64,000 bases of DNA from WLMZ01 sp031410915 (GTDB lineage Bacteria; Actinomycetota; Acidimicrobiia; Acidimicrobiales; Ilumatobacteraceae). Position numbers and translations under genes: made by a program. Numbering within the stretch: the first letter of the stretch is position 1; every line of letters starts with the position of its first letter. The notes under the pieces are model-generated. The model was not told where the DNA came from and did not search any database. It was given only the letters and a program-made list of their open reading frames with translations. The stretch covers positions 1 to 64,000 of the forward strand of contig JANNZY010000147.1 in the NCBI GenBank assembly GCA_031410915.1, given 5' to 3'. This document shows, piece after piece, positions 32,486 through 39,185 of the stretch.

Positions 32486-34670
32486 CGACTGCGCCGTTTG
32501 GAACCGTTGTCGTGGTGACGATGTCGGCCGGTGTCGAGTCGGGCGTCGTCGCCGGGTCGGTGGCAGCGGCCGGCTGGTCGACACCGATGACGACGAGATC
32601 ACCGGCGTGCAGCGCGTCGCCGACAGCCGTGATCGCGACGTATCCGGAGGCAGCGAGGCCCGGGGTCACCGTCACGAACTCGGTCACGCCACCCGTGCTG
32701 CGTTGCACTCGCGACGACCCATCGGCGGCCAGGCTGAGCGCACTGATCGGCACGGCCAGGACGGCGTTGCCGGATGACGTGATCGGAATAGTCAGACGAA
32801 CCGAAGCGCCAGCGAGATTCGCCGGCGGCGTCGTCACGTCGATCGACGCGTAGACATGGAACCCGTCGACACCGTTCGTTCCCGGCGCCGCCGCCACGAG
32901 CGCGACGACGCCATCCGTCGCGATACCGAGTTCCGCCTCGTCGAGATGGACGGGCATCCCCTCGTGCACGAGCGACGCGTCGGACAACGCAAGGCCGGTG
33001 TCGACGTGGACGGTCGAGTCGGTCACCGACATCAGCGCGCCGGCGAACAGGTCGCCGATCACGACTCGTACCTCGGCGACGCGCACCGGCACCGACGTGA
33101 CAAACACGACTTCGTCCGCCGGCACTTGCACGCCGGCCCGCTGCCGAACGAGATCAGCCTCCAACGTGGCGCGAGCAAGCAGCTTCTGGCGCGTGTCCAG
33201 CGCGACCTGCGCGTTGGACAGCGTTCCCTCGGCGGCTGTGACGGCCGCGGTCGCCAACCCGGCGTCGCTGTTGGCGGTGGCGGACGCCACAGTCGCTTCG
33301 TCGATCGATCGCTGCCGCGCGAGGGCGGTCATGTCACGGGTGTCGACGGCGACGGCCAGGTCGTGCTCAGCGCTGGCGATGTCGGCCGCGGTCGGCAGTG
33401 GAGGGCTGACCAGGTTCGCCACGGCGAGCTCTTTCGCCGCGACGTCGGCTGTCGCCAGGTCGTTTGCCGCAGCGACCTGAATTCGGGCCTGCTGGAGCGC
33501 GGCCGGTGCCGCGTCAAGCGCCCGCTGCGCGTCACCGACCGTGCGGGTGCCCTCGGCATGAACGACGGCGGCATTCGTCGTCGCGTTGGTCACATCCCGT
33601 TGTGCCACGGCGATCTGCGCGGGAGTCGCCGACGGGTCGGCAACGAGTTCGTCCAGGGTGGCTTGCTTCGCGGCGACGTCGGCAGCGGCCAATTGGTCTG
33701 CGGCCGTGGCTGCGGCGCGCGCCGCATCGAGGCGTGCCGGTGACCGATCGAGATCGGACTGCGCGTCGGCGACCGACCGTTGCCCGCTGGTGCGGACCGC
33801 GACCTGGTTGGAACGCGCTGCGACCAGATCAGCGTTGGCGACAGAGATCTGCTGTGGCGTGCTCGCGGCCGCCGGTTGTCCCGACCGGAGCCGATCGAGC
33901 GTGGCTTGCTTCGCGTCGACGTCCCGATTGGCGGCCACGTCGGCGATGGCGGCCTCGCGATTGGCCCGGTCCAGCGCGCGAGCCGTCGCGTCCACCCGCT
34001 GCGCCGACGCGGTCGCGGCGACCTGCGCGTTGCTCAGCGACGCCGACGCAAGCGTTGCCGCGTCGGTCGCGGCCGTCACGTCGAACGTGGCGGTCGCCTG
34101 GTCGGCCTCGCGAGCGCGCACCGCGGCGAGCTGTTCGGTCGTCGCTGCGAACGGCGAGTAGCCGTTCGTGGTGTACCAGGCGCTGACCGCGCCCGCTGTT
34201 GCGTCGTCGTAGGTGCCGTCGGCCGGACCCGGCGCGAACCCCAGCCGTGTCAACGCCTCTTCCAACTGGCTGACGTCGTCGCCCGTCGATCCGGGACCGA
34301 GGTCGCGCGACATCGGCCGCGCCCCGGCGAGCAGGAACAACGGGCGACCGGACGCGCTCGCGACGACGTCACCCTCGGCGAGCTGCGCGCCGGCAATCGG
34401 CAGCGCACCGACGATTCCCGGAGTCGGTTTCAACGCCGACGAGGGCACGGACAACTTCTGGGGAGAGCCGAACCGGCCGGTCCCGCGGGTGACGACCTCA
34501 GTCGACAGCTCGCGCTCCTCCACCGGGACCAGGATCGGCGACGGCTCTGGCGACGCAGTGCGCGACGCGATCTCGGCCGGTGACACGATCCGCGACCCGG
34601 CCACGAACCCGCCAACCGACGTCGCCGCGATCGCGCCGATGACGATCGCAGCGGACCGACGTCGCGTCAT
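32478..34670 (-). CDS. Giant HlyD/MacA-type adaptor with peptidoglycan-binding domain and repeated coiled coil
   Basis: 730 residues, about twice the usual adaptor. An N-terminal signal anchor (8-28) precedes the first half of a lipoyl/barrel region and a peptidoglycan-binding domain (about 131-175: DDVSQLEEALTRLGF, DGTYDDATAGAVSAWY). A long Ala-rich helical hairpin (about 180-500) contains three copies of an 80-residue unit starting DVDAKQATLDRL (250), DVAAKQATLDEL (331) and DVAAKELAVANL (409). The second barrel half follows (VPVRVAEVRVVIGD), then a Pro/Thr tail. It would span the thick wall and hand substrate outward. It overlaps the ATPase start by 8 bp. The divergent promoter at 34671-34782 carries 11-bp direct repeats on both strands. 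Confidence 0.85.
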   Translation of the reverse strand: MTRRRSAAIVIGAIAATSVGGFVAGSRIVSPAEIASRTASPEPSPILVPVEERELSTEVVTRGTGRFGSPQKLSVPSSALKPTPGIVGALPIAGAQLAEGDVVASASGRPLFLLAGARPMSRDLGPGSTGDDVSQLEEALTRLGFAPGPADGTYDDATAGAVSAWYTTNGYSPFAATTEQLAAVRAREADQATATFDVTAATDAATLASASLSNAQVAATASAQRVDATARALDRANREAAIADVAANRDVDAKQATLDRLRSGQPAAASTPQQISVANADLVAARSNQVAVRTSGQRSVADAQSDLDRSPARLDAARAAATAADQLAAADVAAKQATLDELVADPSATPAQIAVAQRDVTNATTNAAVVHAEGTRTVGDAQRALDAAPAALQQARIQVAAANDLATADVAAKELAVANLVSPPLPTAADIASAEHDLAVAVDTRDMTALARQRSIDEATVASATANSDAGLATAAVTAAEGTLSNAQVALDTRQKLLARATLEADLVRQRAGVQVPADEVVFVTSVPVRVAEVRVVIGDLFAGALMSVTDSTVHVDTGLALSDASLVHEGMPVHLDEAELGIATDGVVALVAAAPGTNGVDGFHVYASIDVTTPPANLAGASVRLTIPITSSGNAVLAVPISALSLAADGSSRVQRSTGGVTEFVTVTPGLAASGYVAITAVGDALHAGDLVVIGVDQPAAATDPATTPDSTPADIVTTTTVPNGAVGA

Positions 34671-34711
34671 TGCTCACCAACCTGCATGGACTCCGTCTAC
34701 ACATCGCCCGC

Positions 34712-34757
34712 TGACTCCCACCTGAATCGATCGTCGCCGCAGTCAGGCGACGTTCAG
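34712..34757. promoter_or_regulatory. Back-to-back 11-bp direct repeats between adaptor and lipoprotein genes
   Basis: Minus strand: ATTCA (34727-34723) and AGTCA (34716-34712), 11 bp apart, facing the adaptor gene. Plus strand: AGTCA (34741) and GTTCA (34752), 11 bp apart, facing the lipoprotein, whose possible -10 (GACTGT, 34769-34774) is eight bases before ATG 34783. The symmetry suggests that one regulator activates both directions (inference). Confidence 0.5.
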
Positions 34758-34782
34758 CGGACGGGCGCGACTGTGACCGGCG

Positions 34783-35673
34783 ATGGACGCCGCCACCGTT
34801 TCGCACAACCGCATCCTGTCTTTGCTCGCGCTCGCGGCACTCAGCGCCGTGCCGATCGCCGCGTGTGGCTCGTCCCCCACGCCGTCTTCGGCGACCGAGG
34901 CGGCTCATGGTTCGAACGCGACGGAGGAGTTCGGCCTCACGTTGACGCAGCTGGCCGACCGCATCGAGTCGACCGAGGCATTGATCGCCCAATGCATGTC
35001 GGCCGCCGGGTTCCAGTATGTCGCGCTCGACTTCGCGACGATCAAGCAAGCGATGAGCAGCGACCAGTCGGCTCCCGGCGTGTCCGGCGACGACTACATC
35101 AAGCAGTACGGCCTCGGCATCACGACCCAGTTCGACCAACCGATCATCACGTTCGGCGCCGGCCCGGACAACACGGCCTACCTTGCCGGTCTGTCGCCCA
35201 CCGACCAGACCGCATTCAAGCGGACACTGTGGGGCGAGAGTCCCGATTGGAACCACGCCCACGCGGTCGAAGCCGAGGACTTCTCGCAGACGGGCGGTTG
35301 CACGCACTCGGCCGCCGCGCAGACCTACTCGGCCACCGAGCTCGGCGGCGCATACGTGAACCCCGCCGACGCGCGCCTGGCCCAAGATCCACGGATGATC
35401 GCCGCGATCGCGGCATGGTCGGAGTGCATGCGCGCGGAGGGCTACGACTACGCCGATCCGCTGCAAGTGGAGCGCGATCTCCACGAGCGACTCGCCGCCA
35501 TCACGCAGGGGCAAGACCCGAAGTCGCTGGCCGGGCCCGCGCTCGACGCACTGCACGCGCTGCAGGGCGAGGAGCTGGCCGTCGCCGCCCTGCTCACAAC
35601 CTGCGAACAGGACAAGATCGAGCCCGTTCAGGCGGCGATCGAAGCCGAGCTGTACGGCAGTCCGCAGAGCTGA
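34783..35673 (+). CDS. Putative lipoprotein of unknown function
   Basis: 296 residues. Signal peptide with lipobox IAACGSS (lipidated Cys near 28), a Ser/Thr linker, then an alpha-helical domain with spaced Cys residues (ALIAQCMSAAGFQYV, TGGCTHS, WSECMRAEGYDY, LLTTCEQ) that could form disulfides. I recognise no family. The divergent, apparently co-regulated partner is the efflux adaptor, so it may be an accessory or sensor lipoprotein of that system (inference). It would sit on the outer face of the cytoplasmic membrane. Confidence 0.82.
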   Translation: MDAATVSHNRILSLLALAALSAVPIAACGSSPTPSSATEAAHGSNATEEFGLTLTQLADRIESTEALIAQCMSAAGFQYVALDFATIKQAMSSDQSAPGVSGDDYIKQYGLGITTQFDQPIITFGAGPDNTAYLAGLSPTDQTAFKRTLWGESPDWNHAHAVEAEDFSQTGGCTHSAAAQTYSATELGGAYVNPADARLAQDPRMIAAIAAWSECMRAEGYDYADPLQVERDLHERLAAITQGQDPKSLAGPALDALHALQGEELAVAALLTTCEQDKIEPVQAAIEAELYGSPQS

Positions 35674-35707
35674 GCTACGTGACCAGCTGTGTCCGGACGA
35701 GTTCCTC

Positions 35708-35745
35708 TTGACCTTCAAGTCGACTGGAGGGTCTAGCCTGCCGTT
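35708..35745 (+). promoter_or_regulatory. MerR-type promoter with stretched spacer
   Basis: TTGACC (35708-35713) and TAGCCT (35734-35739) are separated by 20 bp. The spacer holds the imperfect palindrome CCTTCAAGTCGACTGGAGG centred on GTCGAC. An overlong spacer with a central dyad is the hallmark of MerR-regulated promoters. Only six bases separate the -10 from GTG 35746, so the mRNA is probably leaderless and autoregulated. Confidence 0.75.
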
Positions 35746-36486
35746 GTGACCACCGCCTACCAGATCAAAGACGTCGCCGAACGCAGCGGGTTCAGCGCGG
35801 CGACGCTGCGCTACTACGAGGAGATCGGGCTGCTCCCCGAATCGCAGCGCACGCCCGCGGGCTACCGGCGTTACGACGAACGAACCTTGGACCGCCTGGC
35901 GTTCATCGCCCGGGCCAAGCAACTCGGATGCACACTGGATGAAATCGCGGATCTCAGCACAGCGTGGGACGGCGGCCGGTGTGGCCCGGTGCAGGACCGG
36001 CTGCGCTCGGTTGTCAGTGCCAAGCTCTCCAGAGCGCAGCAACAGATCGTCGAACTGATGACACTGACAAGCGACCTGCAACAGGCCTCGGCGATGTTGG
36101 AGCAACACCGCCCCGACGGACCGTGCGACGACTCGTGCGGCTGCGTCAATGCCAACACGAGCACAGTGGCCACGTCCAGCGTGCTGCTGAGCCGCAAGCC
36201 CATCGCCTGCACCCTGCAGTCCGCAGCTATGCCCGGCCGGCTGGACGAATGGCAGTCACTGCTGTCCCACGTCGTACGCCGCGACCCCATCGACCACGGC
36301 CTGCGGGCCACGTTCGCGTCGACCGCGCCGCTGGACGAATTGATGCGTCTGGCCACGGCGGAGCAGGACTGCTGCCAGTTCTTCACGTTCGCGATCACCA
36401 TCGACCAACGCGGGATCGGGCTCGAGGTGCAAGCGCCCAACGATGGGCTCCCCGTCCTGCACGCGCTGTTCGGGGCCCCAGCATGA
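35746..36486 (+). CDS. MerR-family regulator fused to a Cys-rich C-terminal domain
   Basis: 246 residues. The N-terminal MerR domain (YQIKDVAERSGFSAATLRYYEEIGLL, shortened: ATLRYYEEIGLL) and dimerisation helix are followed by Cys residues in place for metal binding (GGRCGPVQ, GPCDDSCGCVN). Residues about 145-246 are a second domain (KPIACTLQ through EQDCCQFFTFAI to LPVLHALFG) of a kind found alone near actinobacterial metal-resistance genes. MerR proteins are normally 120-150 residues, so this is a fusion. It is likely a sensor of a soft metal such as mercury or copper (inference). It overlaps the next gene as ATGA. Confidence 0.88.
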   Translation: MTTAYQIKDVAERSGFSAATLRYYEEIGLLPESQRTPAGYRRYDERTLDRLAFIARAKQLGCTLDEIADLSTAWDGGRCGPVQDRLRSVVSAKLSRAQQQIVELMTLTSDLQQASAMLEQHRPDGPCDDSCGCVNANTSTVATSSVLLSRKPIACTLQSAAMPGRLDEWQSLLSHVVRRDPIDHGLRATFASTAPLDELMRLATAEQDCCQFFTFAITIDQRGIGLEVQAPNDGLPVLHALFGAPA

Positions 36487-36758
36487 GCGCGAAACGGGAC
36501 AACGCAGCACTCGTCGGTGTCGGTGCCGCCGCCTGCGCAGTCTGCTGCGCGGGACCGATCCTCGGTTTCCTCGCTGCCATCGGCCTCGGCACCGCGCTCG
36601 GCGCAGCGATCTTCGGGTTCATCGCCCTCCTCATCGGGGCCGTCGCAGTCGCCCTCGTCCTGCGCCGCCGCCAACGTCGCCTCACCGCAGGCGCCACCGC
36701 CACCGCACCCGCCCACCGCGTCCCGGTCACGCTTGGCGCGACTCGCGCTCACGACTGA
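36483..36758 (+). CDS. Small membrane protein with CC motif (mercury-transporter-like)
   Basis: 91 residues with two hydrophobic helices (about 9-33 and 36-58) and a paired Cys at the end of the first helix half (ACAVCCAGPILGF), as in MerF/MerT-type mercury carriers. A basic, Ala/Thr-rich tail follows. The ATG overlaps the regulator's stop (ATGA), so it is the co-regulated target of that MerR protein. It may carry Hg(II) or another thiophilic ion. No mercuric reductase is visible in the window, so uptake followed by reduction is not supported here. Confidence 0.72.
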   Translation: MSAKRDNAALVGVGAAACAVCCAGPILGFLAAIGLGTALGAAIFGFIALLIGAVAVALVLRRRQRRLTAGATATAPAHRVPVTLGATRAHD

Positions 36759-37147
36759 GCCAGACACGAACGGCGGGTCCACGGTCAGTTCGATGGCTCG
36801 GTCGCCACCGAAGGCTTCGAAGGAGGCCGATGCGCGTGCGACCAAAGCACCACATGGTCGGCCAGTAGCCCACCACTCCGTCGTACAGCGTGGCGATCAC
36901 GACAATCCTGACCGGCAGATCCAGCACGACAGCCGGCGCGCCGACCGTCGACGGGTCCGAGTCGGATCATGCCGACCACACCGGCAAGATCCAGCCCGCA
37001 CTCCGACCGTCGGCGGGTACGTGTCGGATCATGCCGATCACAGCGGCAAAATCCAGCCCACGCGCCAAACGAGCCGTCCACAATCTGTGACGTGGCGGTC
37101 CCCGGAGGACCATCTGTGAACGGCCACTGCGTGCAGTCCGGTCGAGG
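36759..37147. other. Second debris zone: repeats and a degenerate reading frame
   Basis: No intact gene. On the minus strand 36760-36930 gives coding-like pieces in different frames (LYDGVVGYWPTMWC, then SASFEAFGGDRAIELTVD), which look like one frameshifted gene. It may be an old transposase piece, but I cannot assign it. The remainder is the hairpin repeat array. Confidence 0.45.
36908..37075. repeat. Tandem 62-bp hairpin repeat, array 2
   Basis: One full unit (36962-37023) and a second from 37024 have a 62-bp period, with a degenerate copy at about 36908-36961. Each good copy has TGCCG, a 7-base loop and CGGCA (36970-36986 and 37032-37048), then a few A-rich bases and ATCCAGC. Over 27 core bases copy 37031-37057 matches the array at 11390 at 24 positions. 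The loop sequence differs between copies while the stem is kept. Confidence 0.75.
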
Positions 37148-37393
37148 TCAGGCGTGGGTGAAGACTGCGCCTGGGCGGCGTTCGGCGGCGATGGTGCGGA
37201 GAGCCTTCGGCGCGAGGAATTGCTTGGGGACACCGGGAACCTGGGGGTCGAGGGAGGCGACGGCGACTCCCGCGTTGGCCAGGCTCAGCGCAACCCAGTC
37301 CGGCAGGTAGCGACCCGCATTCGCGACCTGCGTCCGCTGGGCGTCGTCCAACTCCTCCCACCACATCGTGATTCGGTCTCGATCGTTGAACAT
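37148..37393 (-). CDS. Small hypothetical protein
   Basis: 81 residues from ATG 37393 (MFNDRDRITMWWEELDDAQR), acidic then mixed, with a Pro/Val-rich middle and a basic C-terminus. I recognise no family. It is the only intact-looking frame inside the debris zone, flanked by the hairpin repeats and by a truncated ABC ATPase, so it may be a survivor of a mobile segment. Longer in-frame starts exist upstream without ribosome-binding sites. Confidence 0.45.
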   Translation of the reverse strand: MFNDRDRITMWWEELDDAQRTQVANAGRYLPDWVALSLANAGVAVASLDPQVPGVPKQFLAPKALRTIAAERRPGAVFTHA

Positions 37394-37507
37394 GGGCCTG
37401 ATGTTGGCACGCCCCGTCATACGATCGCAACAGTCGCTCGGAACGTGCAGGTCACGTGGCTGCATGGCATCGCCGGCGCTGCGCGAGGCCAGCAACGCCG
37501 TCGACGA

Positions 37508-37909
37508 TCACGTCACGATGCTTGCACGGGTCGCCATCACAGCCGAGAGAACCGGCGCGCGGACACGATCGCGAAGACCACGCCGATGGGTCGCGACCGC
37601 CTTGACGAAAGTGGTCTTGCCAGCCCCATTCGGGCCGAGCAGGGCGGTCACCGAGCCGGCGGGCGCAACGAGATCGAGTCCGTCCAGCGCGTGCACGTCG
37701 CCCTGACGAGATCGATACGACTGACGAAGATCGACCGCTTCGATCGTGGGGGTCGCGGAGAGGTTCGTACCATTCAGAGTGGCACCGAAAACCGGACAGA
37801 GCACGACCGGGTTTCGACAAATCTCGGCGCAACCGGTGGGCGCCCGATCGGGGGGACGGGCGCCCACTTCGGCTGCAGGACGCCGGGAGGGGGTGTCCGG
37901 CGTCAACAC
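37508..37909 (-). pseudogene. Truncated ABC transporter ATPase
   Basis: The minus strand encodes the first part of an ABC ATPase: TIEAVDLRQSYRSRQGDVHA, LDGLDLVAPAGSVTALL and an intact Walker A GPNGAGKTTFVKAVATHR, then unrelated sequence and a stop at 37508. Everything after Walker A (Q-loop, signature, Walker B) is missing, so it cannot be functional. It resembles drug/lipid exporter ATPases. Together with the 11504-11790 fragment it suggests that the repeat-bearing zones are sites of deletion. Confidence 0.7.
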
Positions 37910-38037
37910 GCAACACCTTCATAGCCCACCCACGTGACACGCCGCTGAACAACGTGTTACGGCCGTGTGATTCCATCGCAATTCACCCCCCTGCTGTCGG
38001 TGAGCGAGTTGCACCCGATCAGCCAGCCGACTGACCC

Positions 38038-39072
38038 CTACGAACCAGCCTGAGCCGCGTCCCGGTACGGGCTGATATCCATGCCGTACGGGGCGTAGCG
38101 GGCGTCGACTGCCTGCAGCATCGGCTCGGTCCACACGGCGTGGCCTGGCGGCGGGAAGCCGAGCACGCAGCGCTGATCGACGGACGACGTCGCGATGATG
38201 CGCTCCATCGTGTTCGCCGACCGATACATGGCCCACGCCCAACCTTCGTGCAACGTGCTGATCCACTCGGTCGCCGCCCGCCGGAACGTGAGGTTCTGCA
38301 CGATGCGCAGCGCGCCGGGGCGGATCGGCGTGCCGCGATGCCACGTGTCGTGGCGGTACAGCAGGACCGTGCCCGGCCGGTAGCGAACATGGCGCTCGCG
38401 TGCGTAGAGGTGTTCAGCGCGCCATGCCGCGAGCTCCGGCGCGTGCTCGCCGAGATACGACTCAGCGCTCGAGCGGTCGTTGATCCACGGCAGTCCGGCC
38501 ACACCGGGTGTGCCGACGATCGGCCATGGATACGCCGGGTCGCCGTCGCCCTCGCGCAGCACGACGGCCGTCGCGCCCGCGCACTCCTCCACGCCGTCGG
38601 CGTACACGATCATCTCGACCGCATCGGGTTCGGCCCACAGAGGTGGATGCAACAGCGTGTGGTTCGGGTAGTCGACGTGCATGCGTTGATCTGCGTTGTC
38701 GACAGGATCGTCGATCGGCTTGCTGCGGCCGAACTTGGCCCACAGGTCGGACTGCGACAGGCGCAACTCCCGCACGGCACAGCCCAACAGTTGCGCGACC
38801 GCGACGAGCAGGCGTGGGTGCAGCGTCAACTCGTTCACCGCGGCGACCTCGGCCGGGAACACGTAGCTCCCGCCGCTGCCGAAGTCCGCTGGACCATCAC
38901 CGACCGGCGGCGCGAACGCGCTCCGTGCCGCGGCTCGTCCTTCGAGGATGAGGTCAAGCGGCAGCAGCCCGTCGACGACCACAGCGCCGCTGTCGCGCCA
39001 CGCACGAACGTGCGCGGCGCTCAGCGGCGCGTCATCAGTTCCGTCGGCCGCGACCGGCTCGATCCACCTCAC
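38038..39072 (-). CDS. Phytanoyl-CoA dioxygenase (PhyH) family protein
   Basis: 344-residue Fe(II)/2-oxoglutarate-type oxygenase. Iron ligands are visible as HxD in RMHVDYPNHTLLH (about 132-134) and the distal His in HDTWHRGTPIRPGALR, with the Arg that binds 2-oxoglutarate. The N-terminal RAWRDSGAVVVDGLL is typical of the fold. The substrate is unknown; PhyH proteins hydroxylate very diverse small molecules. The start is GTG 39072, six bases after a -10 box TACAGT on the minus strand (39084-39079), hence probably leaderless. Confidence 0.87.
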   Translation of the reverse strand: MRWIEPVAADGTDDAPLSAAHVRAWRDSGAVVVDGLLPLDLILEGRAAARSAFAPPVGDGPADFGSGGSYVFPAEVAAVNELTLHPRLLVAVAQLLGCAVRELRLSQSDLWAKFGRSKPIDDPVDNADQRMHVDYPNHTLLHPPLWAEPDAVEMIVYADGVEECAGATAVVLREGDGDPAYPWPIVGTPGVAGLPWINDRSSAESYLGEHAPELAAWRAEHLYARERHVRYRPGTVLLYRHDTWHRGTPIRPGALRIVQNLTFRRAATEWISTLHEGWAWAMYRSANTMERIIATSSVDQRCVLGFPPPGHAVWTEPMLQAVDARYAPYGMDISPYRDAAQAGS

Positions 39073-39078
39073 TCGCTC

Positions 39079-39084
39079 ACTGTA
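39079..39084 (-). promoter_or_regulatory. -10 box of the PhyH gene
   Basis: TACAGT on the minus strand lies six bases before GTG 39072, another instance of the leaderless spacing seen throughout the window. Confidence 0.4.
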
Positions 39085-39185
39085 CGACGCGGCCGCCGCC
39101 GGACGCCGAGACCGACGACGACAGGCCGGCGACACTGCGCGTGCACCCTGGATGTCGTGATGGGGGTGACAGTCGGACCGCCGAC

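Noticed and set aside
36760..36930. Transposase fragment
   Set aside because: Short coding-like pieces in two frames hint at an old transposase, but no DDE motif, terminal repeats or target duplication could be seen.
36962..37075. Integron attC sites
   Set aside because: Length near 60 bp and a hairpin are suggestive, but there is no GTTRRRY core and no integrase or cassette genes.
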